NCBI GenBank assembly: GCA_003554145.1
Contig: PWFS01000100.1
Span: 1 to 44,174 of the forward strand
From: Halobacteroidaceae bacterium
GTDB taxonomy: Bacteria > Bacillota > Halanaerobiia > B1SED10-174
Length of the DNA: 44,174 bases
Reading direction: 5' to 3'
Part shown: positions 7,748 to 16,657 of the stretch, in pieces
How the letters are laid out: every line of letters begins with the position of its first letter
How positions within the stretch are numbered: position 1 is the stretch's first letter
Notes under the pieces: model-generated
What the model saw: only the letters and a program-made list of their open reading frames with translations
Database searches by the model: none
Told to the model about the DNA's origin: nothing
Made by a program: the position numbers and the translations under genes

Positions 7748-8695
7748 TTGAATCGAGAAAAAATCCCCCAGATGCTATTCTATTTTCTTATTATCCTTCT
7801 TTTTTCGGGATCTTTTTTCCTGCCATCTCTTATCCCGGGTCAAGCTACCTACCGGATAGTTGAAACCCATCACACTGAAGGTTTAATTGGAGAAGCCCTC
7901 TATTTTTTCCCGCCCCAGAATCCCTTTCAGGAAATTGAAGATCTTTTTATTGAAATTCCCCGCCGGACCTCCTTTGTTCCCCAAAGGTCACCTGCAACCC
8001 TGGAACTAATTGGGGCCAGCTATTTCCAGGTAAAATATCAGGCGACTGTTTTTGAGAGGCCCGCCTTTTTCCAGGAAGATAATTCTCCCAACTATTATCT
8101 GGGCCCCAGCCAGTCCATTGAAACCAACCATCCCCTCCTTATCTATACTGCTCGTCAGGTTACCTCGGAGGGCAGCAACTATCAACAAACCATAGCAGAA
8201 CTGCAGTCCTTCATCCACAACCAAATTCAGGTCCTGCCCCCGGAAAAAACCGCCCATTCGGCCCTGACCGCACTGCAAAGCCGAGAAGGAAGCCCGGCAG
8301 ATACCGCCTTTCTTTTTTCCGGACTGATCCGGACCAGGGGCATCCCCGCCCGGGCAGTCAGTGGTATTAAACTTCCGACTTTCCTGCCTCTTTTCAACAG
8401 GCAAACTGCAGGAGATAGCGCTGCGTGGGCTGAAATTCATACCCCTGAAAAAGGCTGGCAAAGATATTCAATTGCACCGATTTCGTTTATTTCTCCCCTG
8501 CAACTGCCTTTTTTAGAAACAGGAGGCATGGGCCTGGGCCCCGGGCGAACCTCTGTCGAAGCCACCCTGATCTGGCACAATACCCTGACCTGGCTCCTGA
8601 TTTACTGGGGTTTCCTGGTAGTGTTATCCATTGGGGGTTTCCTGCTGATTAAAAACAGGCGGTCATCATCATCTTTTCCCCCTGAAATAGAATAG
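7748..8695 (+). CDS. Membrane protein with a catalytically dead transglutaminase-like domain
   Basis: The protein has 315 aa: an N-terminal membrane anchor or signal (about 10-30), an extracellular region, and a C-terminal membrane helix (about 278-301) with a short basic tail. Residues 181-245 match the transglutaminase core (the segment AFLFSGLIRTRGIPARAVSG is the typical helix after the active Cys). However, the Cys position is Pro183 (GSPAD instead of GxCxD), the His of the usual HAW is Ala225 (AAWAEI), and the Asp of the usual FDP is Ser241 (RYSIAP). All three catalytic residues are therefore gone, suggesting a binding or scaffold role. The start is TTG at 7748 after GGAGGTG. Its last 94 nt overlap the convergent methyltransferase gene. 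Confidence 0.75.
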   Translation: MNREKIPQMLFYFLIILLFSGSFFLPSLIPGQATYRIVETHHTEGLIGEALYFFPPQNPFQEIEDLFIEIPRRTSFVPQRSPATLELIGASYFQVKYQATVFERPAFFQEDNSPNYYLGPSQSIETNHPLLIYTARQVTSEGSNYQQTIAELQSFIHNQIQVLPPEKTAHSALTALQSREGSPADTAFLFSGLIRTRGIPARAVSGIKLPTFLPLFNRQTAGDSAAWAEIHTPEKGWQRYSIAPISFISPLQLPFLETGGMGLGPGRTSVEATLIWHNTLTWLLIYWGFLVVLSIGGFLLIKNRRSSSSFPPEIE

Positions 8696-9375
8696 GCCCG
8701 GAAAACATCTTCCACCATCAGGCCTGCTTTTTCCATTAGATCTACCATTTCTTTTTTTCCATAACCCTGTTCCACATGTCTTTCCTGATAACGCCGAAAC
8801 TTATTATCAACCTCCCGCAAAAAAAGGGTCAGTTCCACCTGCCAGCGATCCCGGTCCGGATCCACCCGATCCTCCCAGAAACAGCTGTAGTTACTGCCTT
8901 CAAACAGGTGCACTCCCGAACTTATTTTCCTTATCCGCAACCTGGTGTTAAAATCAAATATGAAAAGTCCTCCCGGTCGGAGGACTTTTCTGACCCGGAC
9001 CGCCATCTGCTCTACATCAGCAGGCTCCAGGAGATAATTTACACTGTCATACAGGGAAATAACCATATCCACGGGTTCGGGAAGAGAAAAACTGCGCATA
9101 TCACCCTGGATAAAGTGGGGGTTTTGCAGGTCCTTTTTTTTCCTTTCCGCCTGTTGGATCATATCCGGGGAAAGGTCAACTCCCCAAACCTTAAAACCCA
9201 GGCCGGCCAGACGGTGAGCCATATTACCGGTTCCACAGGCCAGATCCAGAATAGAACGGGGATAATAGGTGTAATGATCCATAAGGTCCTGAAGATAACT
9301 TACCCACCGGTCATAGTCCACAACGGCCATCAGTTCATCATAGATCTGGGCCAGAATGGTATACGGCTTACCCAT
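8602..9375 (-). CDS. Class I SAM-dependent methyltransferase
   Basis: A soluble 257-aa protein with SAM-binding motif I ILDLACGTGNMAHRL (around residue 42), the acidic loop VWGVDLSPDM and the post-motif PVDMVISLYDSVNYL, followed by KVLRPGGLFIFDFN. This is the Methyltransf_25/11 type found with a small beta domain. The substrate is unknown. It is the last gene of the tig-to-engB string, 7 nt after engB, and its 3' end overlaps a convergent gene by 94 nt. It resembles three other methyltransferases in the window (20346-21071, 21730-22575, 30048-30788) in layout. Confidence 0.88.
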   Translation of the reverse strand: MGKPYTILAQIYDELMAVVDYDRWVSYLQDLMDHYTYYPRSILDLACGTGNMAHRLAGLGFKVWGVDLSPDMIQQAERKKKDLQNPHFIQGDMRSFSLPEPVDMVISLYDSVNYLLEPADVEQMAVRVRKVLRPGGLFIFDFNTRLRIRKISSGVHLFEGSNYSCFWEDRVDPDRDRWQVELTLFLREVDNKFRRYQERHVEQGYGKKEMVDLMEKAGLMVEDVFRAYSISGGKDDDDRLFLISRKPPMDNTTRKPQ

Positions 9376-9382
9376 AGGACAT

Positions 9383-9967
9383 CTACCCCTTAAGACTTTT
9401 TAGAAAGCTCCATACTTTTTCTCGCCCGGTGGCACTCTGGGCCGAAAAAACTACCAGTTGCTCTTTTTCCAGTCCCGGATCCAGTTCCTGCTTTATATCC
9501 TGTACATGCTTATTCCATTTGCCTTTTTTTATCTTATCCGCCTTGGTGGCCACCAGCAAAAAGGGGATTTCTGCAGCCCGCAACCAATTGAACATTTCCT
9601 GATCCTGCGCTGAGGGCTTATGCCGGATATCCAGGACCTGAATAATACCCTGGAGGTTTTCTGATTCCTGCAGGTACTCCTCGATCATGATCCCCCACCG
9701 ATTCCTCTCCCCCTTAGAAACACGGGCAAAACCATATCCGGGCAGATCTACCAGGACAATCTCATTGCGAATCAGATAAAAAAATATGTTCCGGGTTTTA
9801 CCGGGGGTCCCACTGATCCGGGCCAGTTGATGCCGCCCCGCCAGGCAATTTATCAGGGAGGACTTGCCCACATTTGACCTTCCGGCTAAAGCAACTTCGG
9901 GGCGAGGGCAAAAGGGGTAATCGGTTTTCCGAGCTGCACTCCCCAGTAAACGGGTGCTTTCCGCCAT
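9383..9967 (-). CDS. engB: Ribosome biogenesis GTPase EngB (YsxC)
   Basis: A 194-aa TrmE-Era-EngA-EngB-family GTPase needed for assembly of the 50S ribosomal subunit. The G1 loop is GRSNVGKSSLIN, G2 lies in GTPGKTRN, G3 is DLPGYGFA, G4 is TKAD and G5 lies in FSAQSATG; all are intact and at the usual spacing. The ATG overlaps the lon stop by one base (TAATG), so translation is probably coupled. lon-engB adjacency is widely conserved in Firmicutes. Confidence 0.96.
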   Translation of the reverse strand: MAESTRLLGSAARKTDYPFCPRPEVALAGRSNVGKSSLINCLAGRHQLARISGTPGKTRNIFFYLIRNEIVLVDLPGYGFARVSKGERNRWGIMIEEYLQESENLQGIIQVLDIRHKPSAQDQEMFNWLRAAEIPFLLVATKADKIKKGKWNKHVQDIKQELDPGLEKEQLVVFSAQSATGREKVWSFLKSLKG

Positions 9968-12321
9968 TATTCTTCCCTCTTTTCCAGCATAGTCAACACC
10001 TGATCCATGTGTTCCACCAGCTTAATTTCCATTTCCTGCCTGATATCAGCTGGGATTTCCTCCAGTTGGGGCTCATTCTCTCCCGGCAGGACAATTTTCC
10101 GGATACCGCTGCGATGGGCGGCCAGGACCTTGTTCTTAATTCCTCCCACACTTAAAACCCGGCCCCTTAGAGTTAATTCTCCACTTAAAGCCACATCTCC
10201 AGGGATAGCCTGTTCGGCCAGGGCCGAGATCAGGGCCAGGGCAATGGTAATTCCTGCAGAAGGACCATCCTTGGGAACGGCTCCCTGGGGAACGTGAATA
10301 TGCACATCCTTCTTATCATGGAAATCTCCCGGCAGGCCCAGATGTTTCTGCCGGGAGCGGGCATAGCTCATTGCGGCCTGGGCAGATTCTTTCATAACAT
10401 CTCCCAGTTTTCCAGTCAAAATCAGCTCTCCGCTGCCGGGGACAACTGCAACCTCAATATCCAGCAAATCTCCCCCGGTTTCCGTGTAGGCCATGCCCGT
10501 TGCAACTCCAACCCGGGATTGATCCCTTTCTTCTTCCCGACGGTAGAGGGGCGGCCCCAGATAATCCTTTAAATTTTCAGCGGTAATACAGGTTGTATTC
10601 ACATTTTTCTCCACTATAGCCCGGGCTGCTTTACGCATCAGGGCTGCCAGTTTCCTTTCCAGGGTCCGGACTCCTGCTTCGCGGGTATATTCCCGGATCA
10701 GGGCCCGCAGGGCAGCGTCATCAATGGAAAACCGGTTCTCCGAGAGGGCATGCTCCTGGAGCTGCCTGGGGATCAGGTGTCTGCGGGCAATTTCCAGCTT
10801 TTCCTCCATGGTATAACCCGGAAGATGAATTACTTCCATCCGATCCAGGAGCGCGGGGGGAATGGTATGCTCCACATTAGCAGTGGTAATAAACATCACC
10901 CGGGATAGATCAAAGGGCATTTCCAGGTAATGATCGCTAAACTCGTAATTCTGTTCGGGGTCCAGGACTTCCAGCAGAGCAGAAGAAGGATCTCCACGAA
11001 AATCGGTGCTCATTTTATCCACTTCATCCAGCAGAAACAGGGGGTTTTTAACCCCGGCGTTACGCATGGCATTTATTATCCGACCCGGTCGGGATCCCAC
11101 ATAAGTGCGGCGGTGACCACGAATTTCTGCTTCATCCCGAACTCCCCCCAGGGAAATTCGCAAAAACTCCTTCTCCAGAGCCCGGGCTACAGAGCGGGCC
11201 AGGGAGGTTTTTCCCACCCCCGGTGCTCCCACCAGGCAGATAATTGGGCTCTTTAAATCCGGTGAAAGCTGCCTTACAGCCAGGTATTCCAGGATTCTCT
11301 CCTTGACATCCTCCAGGGCATAATGGTCTTCCTCCAGGATTCGATCGGCAATTTCAATATCCAGGCGGTCAGTCCCCTCTTTTTGCCAGGGTAGCTCCAG
11401 GACACAGTCCAGATAATTCCGAACCACAACGGCTTCTGCACTCATGGCCGGCATGTTACCCAGCCTTTCCAGCTCTTTTTCCACTTTTTCCCTTACTTCT
11501 TCGGGTAAAAGAGCCTGCTCCATTTTCTCCCGGTATTCGGCCAGTTCTTCATCATCTTCTTCTTCGCTATCCAGCTCTTCTTTAATGGCTTTCAATTGCT
11601 CCCGTAGATAATATTCTTTTTGGGTTTTCTCCACCTGCTGTTTAATTCGGGATTCAATGCGGCGCTCGGCAGTCAGTATTTCCCGTTCTCTTTCCAGCAG
11701 GTTAAACAGCCGTTCCAGCCGCTCCCGGGCGGATACCGCTTCCAGAATGGATTGCTGCTCCTCAACCTTGAGATTAAGATGGGTGATCAGGATATCGGCC
11801 AGTCGGCCACCTTCTTCAATATTGGAAATGGTCATCATTACCTCGTGGGGAATTCGTTTACTGTTTTTGACAATATCCTCGAAGTAGTCGGTGACCAAAC
11901 GCATCAGAGCTTCCATGTCATCGCCTGTTTCTTCAATGTCTTCGATACGACTGACCTCGACCTCGAATAGTTCTTCCTGATCATCTATGGTTTCAATCCG
12001 GGCCCGCTGCAAACCCTCGATAATTATTTTTATGGAGCCATCGGGCAACTTAATCAGCTGTTTAATCTCGGCTACAGTTCCCGCCCTGAAAATATCGTCC
12101 GGTTCCGGCTCATCTACTCCTTCATTTTTCTGGGCAGCAAGCATAATCAGCTTGTTTTCCACCATGGATTTTTCCAGGGCAGCCATGGAACGGGGGCGCC
12201 CGACCATAAGGGGAATAACCATATTAGGAAAAACCACTACCCCGCGCAGGGGCAGCAGCGGCATTTTCTCCTTTTCTGACCCGCTCTGCAATTCCTCTTT
12301 AATTCCTTCATTTTCCGACAA
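9967..12321 (-). CDS. lon: ATP-dependent protease Lon (LonA)
   Basis: A cytoplasmic AAA+ protease that degrades misfolded and regulatory proteins. It has a LON N-terminal domain (LPLRGVVVFPNMVIPL), a coiled-coil middle, an AAA+ module with Walker A GAPGVGKTSLA, Walker B LFLLDEVDKM and a sensor region, and a C-terminal Ser-Lys protease domain with DGPSAGITIA. Length is 784 aa, typical. The frame extends to GTG 12330, but that codon lies inside the AGGAGGTG ribosome site, so TTG at 12321 (MSENEGIKEE) is the better start. It sits in the order tig-clpP-clpX-lon-engB, but the gap to clpX contains a divergent protease gene and a terminator, so lon has its own promoter, not recognised here. Confidence 0.97.
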   Translation of the reverse strand: MSENEGIKEELQSGSEKEKMPLLPLRGVVVFPNMVIPLMVGRPRSMAALEKSMVENKLIMLAAQKNEGVDEPEPDDIFRAGTVAEIKQLIKLPDGSIKIIIEGLQRARIETIDDQEELFEVEVSRIEDIEETGDDMEALMRLVTDYFEDIVKNSKRIPHEVMMTISNIEEGGRLADILITHLNLKVEEQQSILEAVSARERLERLFNLLEREREILTAERRIESRIKQQVEKTQKEYYLREQLKAIKEELDSEEEDDEELAEYREKMEQALLPEEVREKVEKELERLGNMPAMSAEAVVVRNYLDCVLELPWQKEGTDRLDIEIADRILEEDHYALEDVKERILEYLAVRQLSPDLKSPIICLVGAPGVGKTSLARSVARALEKEFLRISLGGVRDEAEIRGHRRTYVGSRPGRIINAMRNAGVKNPLFLLDEVDKMSTDFRGDPSSALLEVLDPEQNYEFSDHYLEMPFDLSRVMFITTANVEHTIPPALLDRMEVIHLPGYTMEEKLEIARRHLIPRQLQEHALSENRFSIDDAALRALIREYTREAGVRTLERKLAALMRKAARAIVEKNVNTTCITAENLKDYLGPPLYRREEERDQSRVGVATGMAYTETGGDLLDIEVAVVPGSGELILTGKLGDVMKESAQAAMSYARSRQKHLGLPGDFHDKKDVHIHVPQGAVPKDGPSAGITIALALISALAEQAIPGDVALSGELTLRGRVLSVGGIKNKVLAAHRSGIRKIVLPGENEPQLEEIPADIRQEMEIKLVEHMDQVLTMLEKREE

Positions 12322-12408
12322 AAACTCCACCTCCTATTAAACTTACCCTTATGTAATTCTGCTGTTCCCCAATAAATCCTGCATATTATTTCCGGAGGAG
12401 GGTTCACC

Positions 12409-13221
12409 TTGATCCCGATCATGCTGATTTTTTTTCTCCTGATATCTTTTCCAGTTTCCGCTATTGATCCCAGCCAGTCGGTGGTTACAGTTCAGAGCCG
12501 CCAGGGGCAGGGAACTGGGTTTTTCATCAATTCCCGGGGTTTTTTACTCACCAATGAGCATGTCACCGGAGGACAGGCCCAGGTAGACATTCAAACTGCC
12601 ACCGGAGAATATTTTAAGGGGACTCTCTACTATTTTGATTCCCACCTGGATCTGGCCCTTTATCGCATTGATGCCATTAATACCCCGGCTCTACCCCTGG
12701 ACACCTCGGGGAAAATACCGGAGGGAGAAGAGGTTTACAGTATAGGTTCCCCCCTGGGGGTTGAGCAGTATGAAAACAGCGGAATTCTCCGGGACACCGT
12801 TACCCGGCAAAATCAGAGTTATCTGCGGGTAGCAATGAAATCGTTCCCCGGCATCAGCGGCAGTCCTCTTTTTACCGATGAAGGTCAGGTAATCGGAGTC
12901 AACACTCTCTCCAGCGGAGATTACACCCTGGCCCTTCCGATAGAGGAAGCGGTAGGATTTTTGAAAGCCCGGGGAGTTGAATTCATTGCCACCGATTTGC
13001 AGAAGTTAAGTCCTGCAGCAACTAAACCCCCCCGCCAGATAACCTGGGAAAGATTTGGGAGTTATCTCCTCCTCTGGAACTTCATCCTATTCCTCCTCCA
13101 TATCGGCCTGGGTATTTATAATTTTCGGGTTCGCCGGGGCCTTTTTCAACCCCATTATTCTGATGGAGATCCCGTAGAGGAAGAGGATCAGGAAGATGAT
13201 TCTTACACTCCCCCCCGCTAA
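12409..13221 (+). CDS. HtrA-like trypsin-fold serine protease with C-terminal membrane anchor
   Basis: The 270-aa protein has a signal-like N-terminus (MIPIMLIFFLLISFPVSA), then a trypsin/Do-type protease domain with His51 in TNEHV, Asp81 in DLALYRI and Ser150 in GISGSPL. A hydrophobic segment (about 219-238) and a short acidic tail follow. There is no PDZ domain, so it differs from DegP/HtrA proper and would be a minimal membrane-tethered extracytoplasmic protease. The likely start is TTG 12409, after GGAGGAGGG. It lies divergent to lon and convergent with clpX, embedded between two cytoplasmic protease genes, which suggests a protein-quality-control theme. Confidence 0.85.
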   Translation: MIPIMLIFFLLISFPVSAIDPSQSVVTVQSRQGQGTGFFINSRGFLLTNEHVTGGQAQVDIQTATGEYFKGTLYYFDSHLDLALYRIDAINTPALPLDTSGKIPEGEEVYSIGSPLGVEQYENSGILRDTVTRQNQSYLRVAMKSFPGISGSPLFTDEGQVIGVNTLSSGDYTLALPIEEAVGFLKARGVEFIATDLQKLSPAATKPPRQITWERFGSYLLLWNFILFLLHIGLGIYNFRVRRGLFQPHYSDGDPVEEEDQEDDSYTPPR

Positions 13222-13238
13222 CCCCCTCCCCCGGACTC

Positions 13239-13276
13239 AAAAAGGCCCTGCCGGTTATGTCGGCCAGGGCCTTTTT
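13239..13276. terminator. Bidirectional terminator between the HtrA-like gene and clpX
   Basis: An A-run, a GGCCCTG/CAGGGCC stem extended by CCG/CGG with one bulge, and a T-run give a symmetric hairpin usable on both strands. It lies 17 nt after the plus-strand protease stop and 5 nt after the clpX stop. Confidence 0.9.
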
Positions 13277-13281
13277 CCTTC

Positions 13282-14532
13282 CTATGCAGTTTCACTTTTC
13301 CTGCAGATTTTTTCAATCTGAGGTTGGGCGTTTTTGCTTATTACCTCGCCGGTAATCCGGACCCGCTGCACATCTTTCTGGGAGGGGATATCATACATGA
13401 TATCCAGGATGGCTTTCTCAACTATGCTCCGCAAACCCCGGGCCCCGATGTTTCTTTTAATCGCCAGTCTGGCAATTTCCTGTAGGGCTTCATCGGTAAA
13501 TTCCAGGGCTACATCGTCCAGTTCAAAAAACTTGATATATTGTTTGACCAGTGCATTACGGGGTTCGGTAAGGATGCGCACCAGGTCTTCCCGGGCCAGG
13601 GCTTCCAGGGTTACCACGACTGGAAGACGACCGATGAATTCGGGAATTAGCCCGTAATTGAGCAGATCCTGGGGTAAAACCTCCTCGAGAATTTCACCTA
13701 TACCCCGTTCCTGGGCTTTCCGAATGTCTGCACCAAAGCCCATAACCTTGCTGCCGGTGCGGTTCTTTATTATTTTCTCCAGGCCATCAAAAGCTCCACC
13801 ACAGATAAAAAGAATATTGGTGGTGTCCAGTTGGATAAATTCCTGATGGGGATGTTTGCGCCCTCCCTGGGGCGGGACTGAAGCCACTGTCCCCTCCAGG
13901 ATTTTCAGGAGGGCCTGCTGCACTCCTTCTCCTGATACATCCCGGGTAATGGAGGGATTTTCTGATTTACGGGCAATTTTATCTATTTCATCAATATAGA
14001 TAATCCCTTTTTCCGCTTTTTCCACATCATAATCCGCAGCCTGGATCAACTTCAAAAGAATGTTTTCCACATCCTCCCCCACATAACCCGCTTCAGTCAG
14101 GGAGGTGGCATCAGCCAGGGCAAAGGGGACATCCAGAATACGGGCCAGGGTCTGGGCCAGGAGAGTTTTTCCGCAGCCAGTGGGCCCGATCATCAGGATA
14201 TTACTTTTTTGCAACTCTACTTCGTCTACTTTCATTCCACTTTTGACCCGCTTGTAATGATTGTAGACGGCGACGGCCAGAGACTTTTTGGCCTGCTCCT
14301 GACCAATAACATACTGGTCCAGGATATTATTTATCTCCTGGGGTTTGGGTACCTTCTCCGTCCTGAAATCAAATTCATCTGCCAGTTCTTCTTCAATTAT
14401 TTCATTGCAGAGCTCAATGCACTCATCACAGATATAAACACCCGGTCCGGCCACCAGCTTTTTTACCTGATCCTGCATCTTGCCACAAAAAGAACATTTC
14501 AACTGTCCCTTATCGTCTCCGCGTTTGGGCAT
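13282..14532 (-). CDS. clpX: ATP-dependent Clp protease ATP-binding subunit ClpX
   Basis: A hexameric AAA+ unfoldase that feeds substrates to ClpP. The N-terminal C4 zinc-binding domain has CSFC at about 14-17 and CDEC at about 35-38. The AAA+ domain shows Walker [13 protein letters not shown], Walker [11 protein letters not shown], and the ClpP-docking IGF-type loop region at [11 protein letters not shown]. The C-terminal small domain is complete. Length is 416 aa, normal. The gene follows clpP by 31 nt and ends at a terminator, closing the tig-clpP-clpX operon. Confidence 0.97.
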   Translation of the reverse strand: MPKRGDDKGQLKCSFCGKMQDQVKKLVAGPGVYICDECIELCNEIIEEELADEFDFRTEKVPKPQEINNILDQYVIGQEQAKKSLAVAVYNHYKRVKSGMKVDEVELQKSNILMIGPTGCGKTLLAQTLARILDVPFALADATSLTEAGYVGEDVENILLKLIQAADYDVEKAEKGIIYIDEIDKIARKSENPSITRDVSGEGVQQALLKILEGTVASVPPQGGRKHPHQEFIQLDTTNILFICGGAFDGLEKIIKNRTGSKVMGFGADIRKAQERGIGEILEEVLPQDLLNYGLIPEFIGRLPVVVTLEALAREDLVRILTEPRNALVKQYIKFFELDDVALEFTDEALQEIARLAIKRNIGARGLRSIVEKAILDIMYDIPSQKDVQRVRITGEVISKNAQPQIEKICRKSETA

Positions 14533-14563
14533 TTAAAATCACCTCTTTAAAAAACTACCCTCT

Positions 14564-15157
14564 CTATCCTCTCTCGTCCTGCCGCCTGATTACCCGGTCA
14601 ATAATACCGTAATTCAGGGCCTCCTCCGAGGACATGAAAAAATCACGATCCACATCTTTATTGATTCTTTCCAGGGCTTGACCGGTATGATTGGATAGGA
14701 CCTCATTTAATTCTTCTCTCAGCCGTATAATCTCCCGGGCATGAATTTCAATATCTGCAGCCTGCCCCCGGGCTCCCCCGGTGGGCTGATGAATCATAAT
14801 CCGGGAAAAGGGCAGGGCATAACGCTTACCCCTGGTTCCCGCGGCTAAAAGCAGGGCTCCCATACTGGCAGCCATACCCACACACAAAGTTGATACATCG
14901 GGCTTAATATATTGCATGGTATCATATATGGCCAGGCCAGAATAAATTGACCCCCCAGGGCTGTTGATATAGAACATTATATCCTTATCCGGATCATCCG
15001 CTTCCAGAAAAAGCATCTGGGCAATTACCAGGTTGGCGGTAACATCATTGACCTCCTGCCCCAGAAAAACAATTCGATCCTTTAAAAGTCGGGAATAAAT
15101 ATCATAGGAACGTTCACCCCTGCTGGTCTGCTCAACAACAATGGGCACTAAAGCCAT
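14564..15157 (-). CDS. clpP: ATP-dependent Clp protease proteolytic subunit ClpP
   Basis: The 197-aa serine protease forms the tetradecameric chamber used by ClpX. The Ser lies in [14 protein letters not shown], the His in [11 protein letters not shown], and the Asp in [21 protein letters not shown]. The start [10 protein letters not shown] with a nearby [17 protein letters not shown] is the family signature. It is located 22 nt after tig and 31 nt before clpX. Confidence 0.97.
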   Translation of the reverse strand: MALVPIVVEQTSRGERSYDIYSRLLKDRIVFLGQEVNDVTANLVIAQMLFLEADDPDKDIMFYINSPGGSIYSGLAIYDTMQYIKPDVSTLCVGMAASMGALLLAAGTRGKRYALPFSRIMIHQPTGGARGQAADIEIHAREIIRLREELNEVLSNHTGQALERINKDVDRDFFMSSEEALNYGIIDRVIRRQDERG

Positions 15158-15179
15158 TGGCCTATCACTCCTTTAATAC

Positions 15180-16535
15180 TTAATCTGCTTGCTCCTCCTG
15201 CTGTTCCTCCTGATTTTCATCGTTTTCTTCAGGCTGTTCCTCTTCTTTTCTTTTTATATTCTCTTCCCAGAGAAAATCGAGAACTTTTTTCCTGACAATT
15301 TCATTTTCCAGCATCCGATCATAACCCTGGGCTTTCATAATTATTTTAAATTGCTCGGGGTCATTGCCGCTTTCAGTGGCAATTTCCTCCATTCTCTTTT
15401 CCACTTCTTCTTCACTGGCAGTAAAACCTTCTTTTTCAGCAACGGCATCGATAATCAACCTGTTGCGCACCTGTTTTTCCGCATAGGGCCGGTTCTCTTC
15501 CATCCATTCTTCTTTGCTCGTCCCGTTCATCTGCAGATAATCCTCGAATTCCAATCCTTTTTCCTTTAAGTTGGCTGCTGTTTCCTGGAACATTTCCTCC
15601 ATTCGCTGTTCAATTAGCTTGTCCGGAATATCAACTTCAACCTGATTGGCAATGGCATCCATTACTTCGTTTTCAAACTTAAACCTGCTTTGCTCCTCCG
15701 CTTCTTTACGCATACTTTCCTCCAGCTTTTCTTTCAACTGCTCCAGGCTTTCATAATCGCCAAGGGTCTGAGCCAGTTCGTCATCCAGGGGAGGTAATTC
15801 GTGTTCTTTAATTTCCTTGACCATTACCTTGAAGGTAACTTCCTGTCCGGCCAGGGTTTCTTCCTGATAATCTTCGGGAAAGGTTACTTCTATTTCTTTT
15901 TCTTCTCCTACCCGGGCCCCAATAAGTTTTTCCTCGAAACCGGGAATGAAGGTGCCGGTTCCAATACCCAGGGTAATATCTTCACCCTGTCCTCCTTCAA
16001 AGGGTTCTCCCTCCAGGAAACCTTCAAAATCAATTACCACGAAATCGCCATCCTTAACTTCCTCCCGCTCCGAACTGACCAGGGTAGCCTGCTGTTCCTG
16101 AAATTTCCGGAGGGCCTGCTCAATATCTTCGGGGTCGATGGAAATTTCTTCCCGTTCTATATCCAGGCCGGTGTACTGACCCAGCTCCACTTCAGGATCC
16201 ACCTCCACCTTAACCTGCAGGCGGGCGGGCTCTCCCTTTTCAAAATGAATTTCTTCTACACTTGGTTTATCAATGGGCTCTAATCCCTGTTCCTGTATGG
16301 CTGCTCCCAGAACTTCCGGCAGCATTATTTCTATAGCATCCTGGTACAGAACTTCTTTACCCAGGCGCGCTTCCAGAACCTGGCGGGGTACCTTGCCCTT
16401 GCGGAAACCCGGCATTTTAACCTCCTGAACCACTTTGCGGTAGGCTTTATCCAGGGCTTCATCAACCTTTTCCTTATCCACTTCTATATCCAGGCGGATA
16501 TTATTGCCCTCCAGCTTTTCCATTTCTACTTTCAT
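15180..16535 (-). CDS. tig: Trigger factor, ribosome-associated chaperone and prolyl isomerase
   Basis: Binds the ribosome exit tunnel and helps nascent chains fold. The N-terminal ribosome-binding domain carries the signature PGFRKGKVPRQVL (close to GFRxGKxP). The FKBP-like PPIase domain (about 155-245) includes GDFVVIDFEGFLEGEPFEGG and FIPGFEEKLIG. The long helical C-terminal domain ends in a Glu/Gln-rich tail. The length of 451 aa is slightly longer than usual because of that tail. The start is taken as ATG 16535, six bases after AGGAGG, rather than the upstream TTG. It is the first gene of the tig-clpP-clpX operon with a clear promoter. Confidence 0.96.
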   Translation of the reverse strand: MKVEMEKLEGNNIRLDIEVDKEKVDEALDKAYRKVVQEVKMPGFRKGKVPRQVLEARLGKEVLYQDAIEIMLPEVLGAAIQEQGLEPIDKPSVEEIHFEKGEPARLQVKVEVDPEVELGQYTGLDIEREEISIDPEDIEQALRKFQEQQATLVSSEREEVKDGDFVVIDFEGFLEGEPFEGGQGEDITLGIGTGTFIPGFEEKLIGARVGEEKEIEVTFPEDYQEETLAGQEVTFKVMVKEIKEHELPPLDDELAQTLGDYESLEQLKEKLEESMRKEAEEQSRFKFENEVMDAIANQVEVDIPDKLIEQRMEEMFQETAANLKEKGLEFEDYLQMNGTSKEEWMEENRPYAEKQVRNRLIIDAVAEKEGFTASEEEVEKRMEEIATESGNDPEQFKIIMKAQGYDRMLENEIVRKKVLDFLWEENIKRKEEEQPEENDENQEEQQEEQAD

Positions 16536-16578
16536 CCCCAACCTCCTAATACTTTCATTTTTATATTATCATACAATT

Positions 16579-16602
16579 CCCCGCAGGGAAATACCTACGG
16601 GG
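16579..16602 (-). other. Hairpin in the tig 5' leader
   Basis: A 9-bp stem (CCCCGTAGG with CCTGCGGGG on the minus strand, one G-U) closes a 6-nt loop. It lies between the tig promoter and its ribosome site and is not followed by a T-run. It could stabilise the mRNA or act as a regulatory leader; it matches no riboswitch I know. Confidence 0.5.
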
Positions 16603-16618
16603 ATTGGAGTCTAACTGT

Positions 16619-16647
16619 ATTTTAACAGAAAGCATTACTTATTGCAA
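16619..16647 (-). promoter_or_regulatory. Sigma-A type promoter of tig-clpP-clpX
   Basis: On the minus strand, TTGCAA (16647-16642), a 17-nt spacer and TAAAAT (16624-16619) lie about 85 nt before the tig start. Confidence 0.75.
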
Positions 16648-16657
16648 GAATTAACCC

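Noticed and set aside
8776-9393. Plus-strand 205-codon frame opposite the methyltransferase gene
   Set aside because: It is a shadow frame: the minus-strand protein has full SAM-binding motifs, while this one has no recognisable domain or good ribosome site.
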